A DNA stretch of 64,000 bases, taken from the NCBI GenBank assembly GCA_049516595.1, contig JBEKSY010000003.1, positions 1 to 64,000 of the forward strand. Reading direction: 5' to 3'. Below are positions 33,567 to 42,349 of this stretch, one piece after another. A program made the position numbers and the translations under genes. Each line of letters opens with the position of its first letter. Within the stretch, counting starts at the first letter, position 1. The notes under the pieces were generated by a model that was not told where the DNA came from, searched no databases, and saw only the letters and a list, made by a program, of their open reading frames with translations. Source of the DNA: JBEKHT01 sp049516595 (GTDB lineage: Bacteria; Chloroflexota; Anaerolineae; Anaerolineales; RBG-16-64-43).

Positions 33567-34007
33567 TCCCTCAATGGTCTAAGTCTCAAGTATTGCCGTA
33601 TGGTCTGGAGACTGTCTTCGGGTATGAGGGTTTCGCCGCTTGACCTAAGTTCTTCGAAGGCGAATTGTGCCGCCAGGCGTGTGAGGCGTTGCAGGGTCCT
33701 TCCTCTTGGTTTTCGCTGACACTTGCGATACTAGTACGCCGCTCTTTTTGAGAAGCCGGCTGCCCGCAGGGTGGAAATGGGTCAGAAGTCGTTGACCTTG
33801 TCGAAGGCTGCCAAGTTGCTGACCACGGAAGCGACTGGGATTGGGAGCGTAACCTGACACCGGACAGCCATTTCATGGCAAAGAGCCTGGCGTTGATAGG
33901 CCACGGCCGCTTTAGCAGCTTCGCGAGGCTAATCGCCGAGTCAGAGGGATGCAAGAATTTGCGGTCGGGCTAGAATCGAACATGCGTCTCCATCTCGGGG
34001 AGGTCCA
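33567..34007. other. Left non-coding part of element 2, possible gene relic
   Basis: 441 bp without an intact gene. One minus-strand frame ending near 33800 (VAYQRQALCHEMAVRCQVTL, then VASVVSNLAAFDKVNDF) has protein-like composition but a stop codon just upstream, so it may be the end of a decayed gene. I cannot name it. TAGAAT at 33971 and the GGGGAGG before 34008 belong to the next gene. Confidence 0.4.
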
Positions 34008-35924
34008 TTGATCTCTGCGAGGACCCTGCGGGAAAAAGGAATGTGCAGGAAGAATTTGCTTGACGTCGTCTGTATCGGCGCAATGCTTTTGTACGCTGGG
34101 GTATCGAGTGTGCAAGGCTGGCGTGCACGCCCTCTCTACAACCCTGATCTGTTGCCCTACTATGCAGGAGCCTACTCGATGCTCCACGGTGGCCAGGTTC
34201 TGGAAAGGGGACAAATCACGAGCTACGGCTCGTATAGCACCCCAGGGACCGTTTACTTGATGATTCCTGGCATGATTCTGTTTCGGGATCCTCGCTTGCA
34301 GGACATCCCCGGAGCACTGGCCGTCCACGCAGCAACGCTTGTGTTCTTGTATTTGGTCGGCCGAAAGCTGTTTGACCGGCCAATAGCGGTCGGAGCCGTT
34401 GTGGGTTATGGGGTGTCCTGGTGGAGCCCCCCAAGCCTATGGCCAATTGGCCAGCCCGCCTTTGTGGTCGCCACGATCTACTTTCTTCTGAGGTGGGGGC
34501 AGGACAGACGCCGGTGGGCTCTTCCTGCAGCGATCGTCACCACCGCACTCGGCCTTTACGTGTACCTTGCCATACTCCCCGTAATCTTTCTATTCCCCTT
34601 GTTCTGGCTCGCCTATCGTCCACCCGTGTCAGCCCGAGGTCTTTTGCTCGCCCTCGGGACTGCTGTTTTGATTTGGGCGCCTTACTTGCGCTTCGAGAGT
34701 GGCCGGGGCTTCCAGGACCTTGGATCCATGCTCGAATTGAGGACAGTTGGAGGGGGGGCCGCTTCCACGCAGTCCTTCCCAACCTACTGCAATGCCTCAA
34801 TGCCCGGGAGCTCGAACACTTGGGAAGGAACGTATATTGACCTGGGTTTCCCGGAGGGAGGCACAAAGCTCTATGTCGACCAAGGAGCCGGCCTTGTAGC
34901 CCACGTAAGGTATCGGGTATGCGCCGTATTCACTAATCTTGACCGCAATTTCGATGCATCCTTCTTCATTTGGCAGGCCAACCCCGTGGCCAATGTAGTT
35001 CTTCTCACGCTGGCATGGATTGGAATTGCCTCGATGGTCGCGCTTGTAGCGAACTCGATCAGGCGGCTGACCGTTCTAATTCACGCTTTCTGGGCCACTC
35101 CGCCGTGGACTGTCGTCCTCGGGTCGCTTTTCGGCGCAGTACTGCTATGGGGACTGATGGGTGCCCTACCTACAATTTACAAACTTTTCATCCATTCAGG
35201 ATTGACTGATCAGTGGACTGCAGTGATTGATCAGGCTCAAGTCTTTCTGCCTCTCCTGGCCGCGAGCCTCGCACTTGGGGCCTGGCTGGCCCAAGGGTTA
35301 AGTGATGCGGGACACGGAAAGGCGAATCTTGGATTGAGCATCCTCGTCCTATGGGGAATTGTGGTGGTGATGAGTGAGCCAAATCGGGCTGTGCGGTTCT
35401 GGTGGCTTGTTCCATTGGAGATACTGGCGGTAATGGTTGGTTTGGTCCAGGTATCCAAGTTCATTCCCCGACAGCGGATCGTGGAGCCCGTGCTCATCGG
35501 ATGTGCGGTATTGGCCCTTGTGCCCAGCCTCCGATTGGAGCGGCTAGCTGACGGTTGGGGCCGAGAGGGATTCGCTGGAACGGACACAGGCCAAATACCG
35601 GTTGTCGACTTCATCGGCGCAGAGGCGAAAGAAGCGAATCGCTCGGAACTATTTGTAGGGTATGACATCAGTGCGATTGATTACTCGAGGGTGTTCGCAG
35701 CCACAGGAGACGACCTGTACCGCGCGGGAGCGTGGTTTGACTACCTTTTTCTGTCGCGACAAGGCATTCGGAACCTCAACAGATCGGTTGCCGGCCTTGA
35801 TCCGCGAGACGAATACAGAATACTTGGACTGAAGGCTGATCAGGCTCTACCGATAGATTCGCCCTGGCTAGGCTTCAGTCCAGTTGCTCGACTTGGTCAG
35901 TATCTCGTCTACAAGCGCCGTTAG
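34008..35924 (+). CDS. Polytopic membrane protein, GT-C glycosyltransferase-like
   Basis: 638-aa membrane protein with about 10-12 hydrophobic segments in the first 530 residues and a soluble C-terminal part ending LGFSPVARLGQYLVYKRR. An acidic loop after the first helix (YNPDLLPYYAGAYSML) and the overall layout resemble GT-C fold (GT39/PMT-like) glycosyltransferases, though catalytic residues cannot be confirmed. The TTG start at 34008 has GGGGAGG upstream; an ATG 11 codons later is an alternative. It is cargo of element 2 and could modify surface polymers. Confidence 0.6.
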   Translation: MISARTLREKGMCRKNLLDVVCIGAMLLYAGVSSVQGWRARPLYNPDLLPYYAGAYSMLHGGQVLERGQITSYGSYSTPGTVYLMIPGMILFRDPRLQDIPGALAVHAATLVFLYLVGRKLFDRPIAVGAVVGYGVSWWSPPSLWPIGQPAFVVATIYFLLRWGQDRRRWALPAAIVTTALGLYVYLAILPVIFLFPLFWLAYRPPVSARGLLLALGTAVLIWAPYLRFESGRGFQDLGSMLELRTVGGGAASTQSFPTYCNASMPGSSNTWEGTYIDLGFPEGGTKLYVDQGAGLVAHVRYRVCAVFTNLDRNFDASFFIWQANPVANVVLLTLAWIGIASMVALVANSIRRLTVLIHAFWATPPWTVVLGSLFGAVLLWGLMGALPTIYKLFIHSGLTDQWTAVIDQAQVFLPLLAASLALGAWLAQGLSDAGHGKANLGLSILVLWGIVVVMSEPNRAVRFWWLVPLEILAVMVGLVQVSKFIPRQRIVEPVLIGCAVLALVPSLRLERLADGWGREGFAGTDTGQIPVVDFIGAEAKEANRSELFVGYDISAIDYSRVFAATGDDLYRAGAWFDYLFLSRQGIRNLNRSVAGLDPRDEYRILGLKADQALPIDSPWLGFSPVARLGQYLVYKRR

Positions 35925-36509
35925 AAGTCTTGCTGGAAAGCGGGCTGTGGGGCGCGAAGTAGACCAGGAAGTTGGATTAACGAGGCCGATGGGCACCGAA
36001 GGGTATTTTGAGTGGAGCGAATTCATTTTGAATTCTGTTCGGGGAATTGAGCCTTCAGTCCGATGAATTTCGTATGGTTTCTTCCCTTTTCATGCTCGCC
36101 GACCATGGAATTTCAAGTGCAGATCCCGGGAATTGGATGGACTAAGGGGGAGTTTCCCATTCCGGAACCGCAATTAGCATAGATCATCCCCGCAAGGAAT
36201 TCCCAACAAACAGATCATTCGCTATTTCGCGGGTTCTTGACTAATTCAGCATAGAGTTTGATCGCGAGAATATCCTCGGCGGGAAAGTATAGGGCCTGCA
36301 GCGACGAAGTCGGAAGGGGAGGGATCTCAGCTTCAATCCGGTCAAACGCCCAAACTCTCCAGCGGATCACGGACCACCTCGGCGCCCAGGGAGGGGGGAG
36401 TGGAAATCCCTAGGGCGAGGGTGTAGAGGCTTGGGTCTCACCCGTCCCCGCTCCACAGCCTGCCAAGAATCCTGACTGCCTCTTGGCACCGCTGGCCCAG
36501 GCACTGTCT
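35925..36509. other. Gene-free A+T-rich region in element 2
   Basis: 585 bp without a supported gene. It contains a copy of the inner TIR sequence of element 1 (listed separately) and several GGAATT/GAATTC-rich stretches similar in style to the element ends. Confidence 0.5.
36001..36049 (+). repeat. Internal copy of the inner TIR sequence of element 1
   Basis: Starts GGGTATTTTG and contains GAATTCATTTTGAATTC followed by GGGGAATTGA. It matches 16471-16521 at most positions and in the same orientation, and the inverted counterpart in the right TIR near 33075-33125. Its presence in the middle of element 2 suggests recombination between elements or a nested, decayed element. Confidence 0.7.
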
Positions 36510-36929
36510 TTAGCCTGGTTCCTGGGGTATGTAGACCCGATAGGCGCCGAACTTCCGGACCGCGTAGCCAACTCCTCCCCCGGGGGGCTGTTCCGAGCCC
36601 AGGACATATATGGTAGTGGGGCTGGCGACACAGTTATCCAGCCCGAAACCATAGCGACCTAGTGTCTTGACATGCCTGAATTGCGCTTGGGGATCAACGT
36701 ACTGGATCGTGCCAAGGTAATCACCAGGATTCATGTGGTCTTCAAACAGGACGAATATTTCGGGTTGGTTCACATGGTCCGTCACACACACCGGATAGTT
36801 ACCTTCTTGACTTGCCAACGTCAATGCTGGAAGCAATCCAGTGAAAAACCCACGATCGGCGGCCTGGCGGTACGCCGCACCATGATAATCACGCGTAAAG
36901 AGGATGAAACCCACCCCCAGGGCGCACAT
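36510..36929 (-). pseudogene. C-terminal fragment of a GT-C-like membrane protein
   Basis: The frame encodes about 140 residues: one hydrophobic segment (MCALGVGFILF) and a soluble tail with PVCVTDHVNQPEIFVLFEDH and GFGLDNCVASPTTIYVLGSE, which looks like the end of an ArnT/GT39-type glycosyltransferase. The catalytic membrane part is absent; upstream the frame runs into the divergent XRE gene. It is best seen as a truncated remnant, though a small membrane protein is possible. Confidence 0.5.
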
Positions 36930-36977
36930 GCCAACTAGGAAGAGGGGCCTAGAGTGCAGGGCGCAATAATCGATAGC

Positions 36978-37190
36978 ATGAATGTCACAAAGCTGTTCGG
37001 ACTGAACGTTAGGAGGTTGCGAAGGGCGGCAGGGATTTCCCAGGAGGAGCTTGCGAGAAGAGCTGGCCTTCATAGGACGTACATTGGCGCAGTGGAATGG
37101 GCCGAGAGGAACATCACTCTGATCAGCGCCGAGAAAATCGCGAGGGCGTTAGGTGTGGCCCTCAAGGACTGTCTGGACGATCAGAAATGA
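36978..37190 (+). CDS. XRE-family helix-turn-helix regulator
   Basis: 70-aa protein, a single HTH_3 domain: LFGLNVRRLRRAAGISQEEL, ARRAGLHRTYIGAVEWAERN, then ISAEKIARALGV. It is full length for minimal XRE regulators of phage or mobile elements. An ATG 8 codons upstream is possible but the chosen start fits the family. No partner toxin is visible next to it. It may control the cargo genes of element 2. Confidence 0.85.
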   Translation: MNVTKLFGLNVRRLRRAAGISQEELARRAGLHRTYIGAVEWAERNITLISAEKIARALGVALKDCLDDQK

Positions 37191-37354
37191 GCCTCTCGGT
37201 CCTCGCCTACAACCTCATGAGAGCTATCAACATCCTCGGTGTCCCCAAATTGATCAGGGTCCTCGGGTGAGGGCCCCGTCTCTTCTCATTCCAGCCGGGT
37301 TTTCACACGCCCACACGACGGGTTAGGCCGCTCCATAGACTGGGCAGCATTCGC

Positions 37355-38995
37355 TCAATCTTGAGTAAGAACGACTAACGTGACGTCGTCCGCCTGAGGC
37401 GCGCCCTCGACAAAGGCATTGAGGTCAGCCTCTACGTGCGCGAGGAGTTCACCAGCTTTCCGGGGTGCGGCGGCAATAGCAGCAGTCAGACGATTGATCC
37501 CATAATCTTCGTTGCGCGGATGCGGATGCCATGCTTCAGTCACACCGTCGGTGTACATCACAACTGCGTCGCCAGGCCCGAGCGTGATTGTCGCCTCGCT
37601 CAATTGCAGTTCATCCAACACTCCAAGCGTGGCACCAGTTCGGGCTAATGGCTCTATTGTCCCAGATGCGCGCCGCATCATTGGTGGATTGTGCCCCGCA
37701 TTTGCATACTGGATCGTTTGCTTCTTTGGGTCAAGCACCCCAAGAAAGACCGTGACCAATATCCCCGATGAAGACTGCCGGAGGATCGTCTGGTTGACCT
37801 CCATCAACACTGCCGCCGGACTGCGATGTCGCAACGCTCCAGAGAGAATGAGACTGTGTACCATCGCCATATACAGCGCGGCAGCAGTGCCCTTATCGGC
37901 GACATCGCCAATCACGATCCCCCAGCGGCCTTCCGCCAGTGGAAAGATGTCGTAGAAATCCCCGGCGACCTCGCGCGCCGGATGCCAAGCGCTCGCGAGA
38001 CCAAAGCCGGGGATGTCAGGCATTTCACGCGGCATGAGGCCCGCTTGTACTTCGCGAGCGACCTGCAGTTCGTTTTCGAGATCGATACGTCGCGCCTCTG
38101 CAACCTCGTAGAAATGGGCGCGCTCGAGCGCAATGACGAGATGTCCGGTGACCGCAGAGAGAAAATGCAAATCCGCGTGGGTCAGGAACTGCCATTCGGC
38201 GGTCGCGACATTGATAACACCAAGCGGCTTACCTTGTGAGATCAGGGGCGCACTGGCGTGAAAGAGGAGACCTTGGTTATCACCTGCGGCGCGCATGGAC
38301 TCTCGCAAGCGTGTGCATTCAATGATATTGACGGCACGTGTGAGGCGTTCTTGGATGAGGAGTTGCTGGCAGTGGCAAGCGGGCGGCTGTCGGAGAAAGC
38401 GGCGATCGTCGCGTTCGAGGCCGGGGGGTAAGCTACAGGCAGTAGCCAGTGCGAAGCCGTGTGGCGGTAAATCCCCTGCGGAGAAAACACCAAGGTGTGA
38501 TTTGGCGAGCATGGATACCCACCCAGCCTGCAAATTCATTACTTTGAGCAGTGTTCTCAGCGTGCTGTCGAGAGCGCTCCGGATATCTACGGAGTTGTTG
38601 AGCACCTCTACGATTTGACCGAGAGCGAGCAGTCTCTCCACCTCGCGCTCATGAAGGTTTTCGGGCAGGGTCTGTTGCCGCTGCTGAATCTTCTCGCTCG
38701 TGAGGAAGGGGCGGTCAAAGTCATAGTCATCAAATGGGTTGTCAGCAATGACCCCCTCAGTTTGCGCCCACTGGTAAAATCGTTTGAGCGCGGCAACATG
38801 CTCTTCGAGCGCGGCGGGGTCAGCACCCTTAGCGCGCAGGTCAAATAGGTAAGTCCGCAGGTCTACATCGTCCTCAGCACTGGGGATGAAAACCGCGGCG
38901 CGGCGATGCGCCTGCCATTCGAAATAGCCGCGCACGGCAGGCACCGCCGGGTCGGACCGAGATAGGGATGAGGCGAAACGCTCCAAGAGAACCAT
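37355..38995 (-). CDS. Integrase-SAM-like domain fused to GAF and SpoIIE/PP2C phosphatase
   Basis: 546-aa signalling protein. Residues about 1-110 (VRGYFEWQAHRRAAVFIPSA, LRTYLFDLRAKGADPAALEE, ALKRFYQWAQTEGVI, NPFDDY) resemble the core-binding SAM-like domain of tyrosine recombinases, but no catalytic recombinase domain follows. A GAF domain comes next (about 130-300) and then an RsbU-type Ser/Thr phosphatase with EVQAGLMPREMPDIPGF, EVAGDFYDIF, IGDVADKGTAAALYMA, NAGHNPP and YTDGVTEAW. Such phosphatases act in partner-switching control of sigma factors. The start ATG at 38995 has AGGAG 8 bp upstream. Confidence 0.85.
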   Translation of the reverse strand: MVLLERFASSLSRSDPAVPAVRGYFEWQAHRRAAVFIPSAEDDVDLRTYLFDLRAKGADPAALEEHVAALKRFYQWAQTEGVIADNPFDDYDFDRPFLTSEKIQQRQQTLPENLHEREVERLLALGQIVEVLNNSVDIRSALDSTLRTLLKVMNLQAGWVSMLAKSHLGVFSAGDLPPHGFALATACSLPPGLERDDRRFLRQPPACHCQQLLIQERLTRAVNIIECTRLRESMRAAGDNQGLLFHASAPLISQGKPLGVINVATAEWQFLTHADLHFLSAVTGHLVIALERAHFYEVAEARRIDLENELQVAREVQAGLMPREMPDIPGFGLASAWHPAREVAGDFYDIFPLAEGRWGIVIGDVADKGTAAALYMAMVHSLILSGALRHRSPAAVLMEVNQTILRQSSSGILVTVFLGVLDPKKQTIQYANAGHNPPMMRRASGTIEPLARTGATLGVLDELQLSEATITLGPGDAVVMYTDGVTEAWHPHPRNEDYGINRLTAAIAAAPRKAGELLAHVEADLNAFVEGAPQADDVTLVVLTQD

Positions 38996-39487
38996 GGTAT
39001 TTGCTCCTGCAGATGCCGACTTTGAGACAAGAGCACCAGCGTTCGACTGCACGCGGTTGTTGGGCCTTGCCCTGAATTATCAGACCCCCTGGGCGGTCTC
39101 CCTGTTTGCAGCGGCCTAACTAGTGATTCTACGGATCCCCCTCCGGTTGATGATGCGCGGCGCGCAGTGTCGACCTATCACCCGCGCGCGAGGCAATTGG
39201 ACTGCTGTATATCCGTGTTGTGTATTCAGCTGTTCATGTGGTAGGAGTCTAGTCTAGTCTAGTGCCAACTCGAGGGCAAACCCGACTTGCTGCATTGGAC
39301 TAGATTCTTCCCGCTTGGGACTGTGAATCCGCAACCAGGAGCCGGTGCAGTCTATACCCACCGTGCAGGGATGGTAGGTCACGAGTCCGCAGCGCGAATC
39401 ATCACCCCCTTGCGGGATGATTAGAATCACTAGTTGGGCGGGCAGGTTTTCTCGCTAGCTAGGCCGGACTAGGCATGGGGGACCATC
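38996..39487. other. Gene-free region in element 2
   Basis: 492 bp without a supported gene. Near 39248 there is a short tandem repeat (GTCTAGTCTAGTCTAGTG). No clear promoter was found for the genes on either side. Confidence 0.45.
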
Positions 39488-39940
39488 ATGTCGGTTCAAA
39501 CGATCAGGGTTGTCATTGCCGGCGCGCTCCTCCTTCACGGGATCGCACACGCGATAGGGCTCGGCGCACTTCTCGCTCAAAGCCTGCGCGGCCTCTCCAC
39601 GTCTTGGGTGGCTGTTCGATCGTGGCTGTTTCCCACTCTCTCAACAAACACGGCAGCGACAGCGGCCGTGCCTTTCTGGATTGTCCCGACCATTGGTTTC
39701 ATCGCGTCATCTGCCTCTTTCTGGGGCATCCTTGTTCCTAGCGGATGGTGGAGACAACTAGCCCTTGCCGGTTCCATCGCGTCGATTCTGGGTATCGCGC
39801 TCTTCTCCGGATCGTGGCCTGGTTCGCCGAATAGCGAACGGTCCATCCTCAACACATCGATTGCGCTGATCATGAACATTGTGATCCTCGTCGCTCAGCT
39901 TTGGCTCCACTGGCCCTCGGAGGTATTGTTTGGCAAGTGA
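39488..39940 (+). CDS. Small four-helix membrane protein
   Basis: 150-aa protein with four predicted membrane segments (VVIAGALLLHGIAHAIGLGA, FWIVPTIGFIASSASFWGIL, LALAGSIASILGIALFSG, LNTSIALIMNIVILVAQLWL). The HGIAHA segment in the first helix is typical of an uncharacterised family. No function is known. It is the last gene before the right end of element 2. Confidence 0.65.
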   Translation: MSVQTIRVVIAGALLLHGIAHAIGLGALLAQSLRGLSTSWVAVRSWLFPTLSTNTAATAAVPFWIVPTIGFIASSASFWGILVPSGWWRQLALAGSIASILGIALFSGSWPGSPNSERSILNTSIALIMNIVILVAQLWLHWPSEVLFGK

Positions 39941-40433
39941 GCGACTCCGTGCGAGTGATAGGCCGCCCGACAACTCGCTGATGCTGGCCCGGCGGGCTGG
40001 GCCGTGTGTGCCGCTCGCTTCGCCCGCGAGAAACTCGAGGAAATGCACGCCCTGTACATACCCGCGGAGGGTATTCTCAGCATCGAGTTGTACGCTGTAT
40101 CACTGAAATACCCACAAAGGAGCCGATAATGCATTTCCTGCAGGATAATCCACGCCAATTACATTTAGGCAATTCTGCATTTGAATTCACATTGTCCGGA
40201 AATACGCGAACCAAATCACGCACAATTCCAAATGGTGCATTTCCGAAATCACATTGTGCACGCGAAATCCAAGGTAACACGAATAGATGCGGAGAAATGC
40301 CTGCACCAGATATCCATAACTCGGAAATAGCCCCGCGATAGGCAGATCAATTCCAGTAATCCCAAGTACGAATCACTTTGAATTCCATTTCGTCAAGCCG
40401 GCCAGGAAGGTCGGCCGGCGGCGACCGCCAAGG
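39941..40433. other. Right non-coding part of element 2
   Basis: 493 bp, A+T rich in its centre, no supported gene. It has repeated short motifs such as TCACATTGT (twice, about 60 bp apart) and GCATTTCC, comparable to the subterminal parts of element 1. Confidence 0.45.
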
Positions 40434-40465
40434 GTGCAACTTTTCTGCGCCCCATAACCTATCCC
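40434..40465 (-). repeat. Right terminal inverted repeat of element 2
   Basis: Read inward on the minus strand it matches the left end of element 2 at 20 of 32 positions without gaps, including GGGATA at the tip and TGCAC at positions 28-32. It directly abuts the third target repeat. Confidence 0.7.
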
Positions 40466-40479
40466 GTCAAAGCAGACCC
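40466..40479 (+). repeat. Target-site duplication copy 3 (right of element 2)
   Basis: GTCAAAGCAGACCC, marking the end of the mobile block. To its right the sequence returns to high GC. Confidence 0.9.
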
Positions 40480-41241
40480 CCAGCTTGCAAGCCGAACCCT
40501 GTTGTAAAGAAGCTGATTGCGGTACACTTCCGCGGAATTGCTGTGCGAGAGGGAGAGCCGTGGCCGCACACGACAACCGCGACCAAGATGCCCTCCAATG
40601 CTCTTAGGTCTCCGCGAACCCCCTTCAGACCAATGGGCGGATTCCATCTCAGTGCTCCCACCGGTCGGGTCAAGGCCCCGGGCTACCCCTCTAAGTGAAG
40701 CTTGGATTCGTTGCCCAGGGGGTTTCCACGCAACTGGCCCGCTGCGGCTTTCTCGCCGCGAAGGCCAAGAAGGTTCGGTGCCCATCTGCGAGGGATACAC
40801 CGGTCGCGATGGCCTCTCGTGTCGCGGGGAGCCGGTCTCGCTCAGGTCAGCCCTCTCGCGGAGGGCCGGGGCGCCAGGATCCCCAAGCCTGTCCCCTTGG
40901 GCTCCTGGGAGGATTGGTGAAGAGGCGCAAGGCGAATGGAACGATCGTTTCATTCGCGCGGAGTCTCTAGCGACCAGCGCTGGAGCGGACCGTGGCTCTG
41001 GGAAAAGAGATTGATTGCCGCGGCAGGTGTCGATCCGATGGGATCAAGTCTTGGTGAGTGCGGCCGGCAGGGAGGCGCGCTGACGGAAAAAAAGGCTGGC
41101 GACCCAAGAATCTGGCGGAATCGGAGTAGGGTCTCAGCCCGGGCTGGAACTCCTGGGGGCGGGTCTGGGGATCTCCATCAACGCTTCCCCGTCCTTTTTG
41201 ATCGCCAGGCTACTCGTTGGTTGTGAGACACGGGCTTCCGA
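40480..41241. other. Gene-free flank right of element 2
   Basis: 762 bp of GC-rich sequence with many overlapping open frames but none that looks like a real protein. Before the insertions this region was presumably the upstream flank of the rplI promoter. Confidence 0.45.
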
Positions 41242-42075
41242 ATGACAGCCTTCCCGACCCTGCTCATCGTCCCCACCGCGGCGGTATGCCTGCATGAGAG
41301 CAACGATCCTGGCCGAACCGAACCGCTGATTGAGCAGTTGAACCGCGAGGGGGTCATCCGGAATCCTCCAGTGATCGCGCCTCTGGATCCAGCTCTCTCT
41401 TGCTACGTTGTCCTGGATGGATCCAACCGCGTCACCGCCTTCCAAGCCATGGGCCTGCCGCACATGATCGCGCAGGTCGTGGAGTACGGAAGCGATCAGG
41501 TCCAGCTCTCCTCGTGGAATCACCTCGTGCTCAGCCTTCCCGGGCAGACGATGCTCACCCGCCTCAGCGATCTGAGCGGGTTACAGATCCGCCCCAGCGA
41601 CTACGAGACCGCTCGCGGGCAACTTTTGGACCGAGAGATCTCAGCCTATCTCGACCTGCCGGAGACCGGTCTCCTCACCCTGACCGGCCATGACCAGGAT
41701 TTGCTTTCCATGGCAGATCTACTGCGCGCGATCGTCGGGGTCTATGCTGACCAAGGGAAGATCCTGCGGACGCAAGCCGACCGCCTCGGCGATGTGCAAG
41801 GGATCATGGTTCCCCTCCAGGCGCTCGTCGTTTTCCCCCGGTTCGAGCCCGCGGATATTGTCGAACTGGCTGGGCACGGGCGGAACTTGCCGGCCGGGAT
41901 CACCCGCCACGTCATTTCGCCGCGCGCCTTGCGTCTCAACTACCCTCTATCGGAACTCTCCTCCGGGCTCACCCTGGAAGAGAAGAACCGTCGCCTCAGG
42001 GAATGGATCCACCGGAAGACCCTGAGTCAATCCGTGCGCTACTACGCGGAAGCAACTATCCTCTTCGACGAGTAG
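41242..42075 (+). CDS. ParB-like domain protein
   Basis: 277-aa cytoplasmic protein. The N-terminal part has ParB/Srx-type features: LIEQLNREGVIRNPPVIAPL, VLDGSNRVTAFQAMGLPHM, IAQVVEY. The second half is not recognised. Similar stand-alone ParB-like proteins include free serine kinases of the SbnI/SerK type and regulators that bind nucleotides, so a small-molecule kinase role is possible but unproven. It converges with two DUF970 genes on the other strand. Confidence 0.7.
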   Translation: MTAFPTLLIVPTAAVCLHESNDPGRTEPLIEQLNREGVIRNPPVIAPLDPALSCYVVLDGSNRVTAFQAMGLPHMIAQVVEYGSDQVQLSSWNHLVLSLPGQTMLTRLSDLSGLQIRPSDYETARGQLLDREISAYLDLPETGLLTLTGHDQDLLSMADLLRAIVGVYADQGKILRTQADRLGDVQGIMVPLQALVVFPRFEPADIVELAGHGRNLPAGITRHVISPRALRLNYPLSELSSGLTLEEKNRRLREWIHRKTLSQSVRYYAEATILFDE

Positions 42076-42082
42076 CCCCGCT

Positions 42083-42349
42083 CTACAACTGCTGGTAGCG
42101 GACGTTGCCAACGACGAACACCGTTGAGCGAACCCCTTTGGGATCGGCAGGGGAAGAACTGTGCTTGGAAATGATGCTCAGCGCCGCCTCCACCTGATCC
42201 TCCTCGGCTCCGATGAGGAAAGTCGTATTGCCCTCATGAAGCCAGCCTCCAGTGGAGGCGATCCGCGTCACCCGGAACTTTTGGGCAAGCAATTCGGGAA
42301 GCATATGAGCCGTATCGGAGTCGCGGACTATTGCGAAGATGAGCTTCAT
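42083..42349 (-). CDS. DUF970 / cyclic-di-AMP receptor-like (PII-like) protein
   Basis: 88-aa PII-like protein: MKLIFAIVRDSDTAHMLPEL, FRVTRIASTGGWLHEGNTTF, LIGAEEDQVEAAL. This is the DarA/PstA fold, whose characterised members bind cyclic di-AMP. The start overlaps the stop of the paralogue upstream (ATGA), so the two are coupled. Ligand binding here is inferred from the family. Confidence 0.85.
   Translation of the reverse strand: MKLIFAIVRDSDTAHMLPELLAQKFRVTRIASTGGWLHEGNTTFLIGAEEDQVEAALSIISKHSSSPADPKGVRSTVFVVGNVRYQQL

Larger units (their letters stand above)
33496..40465. mobile_element. Element 2: tandem, probably non-autonomous relative of element 1 (6,970 bp)
   Basis: Its left end (33496-33527) begins GGGATACATTACAGG and ends GTGCAC, like element 1's ends; its right end (40434-40465, inverted) begins GGGATAGGTTATGGG and ends TGCAC. 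It is flanked by copies 2 and 3 of GTCAAAGCAGACCC. The content is a GT-C-like membrane protein, a truncated relative of such a protein, an XRE regulator, a SpoIIE-type phosphatase and a small membrane protein. There is no cas1, polB or other recombinase, so mobilisation in trans by the element 1 Cas1 is suggested. The two ends are only 20/32 identical, so it may be older. Confidence 0.75.

Noticed and set aside
33586..33954. 122-codon minus-strand open frame as a gene
   Set aside because: A more protein-like stretch occurs in another frame and is interrupted by a stop, so at most this is a decayed gene.
16105..40465. A CRISPR-Cas locus, since Cas1 is present
   Set aside because: I found no repeat-spacer array, no cas2, no cas4 and no effector gene in the 64 kb. 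The Cas1 has a casposase-like C-terminus and lies between TIRs.
16091..40479. 14-bp repeats as att sites of a tyrosine-recombinase integrative element
   Set aside because: No integrase with a catalytic domain is inside; the integrase-like segment at 37355-38995 lacks one. Inverted termini at each repeat fit transposon-type insertion better.
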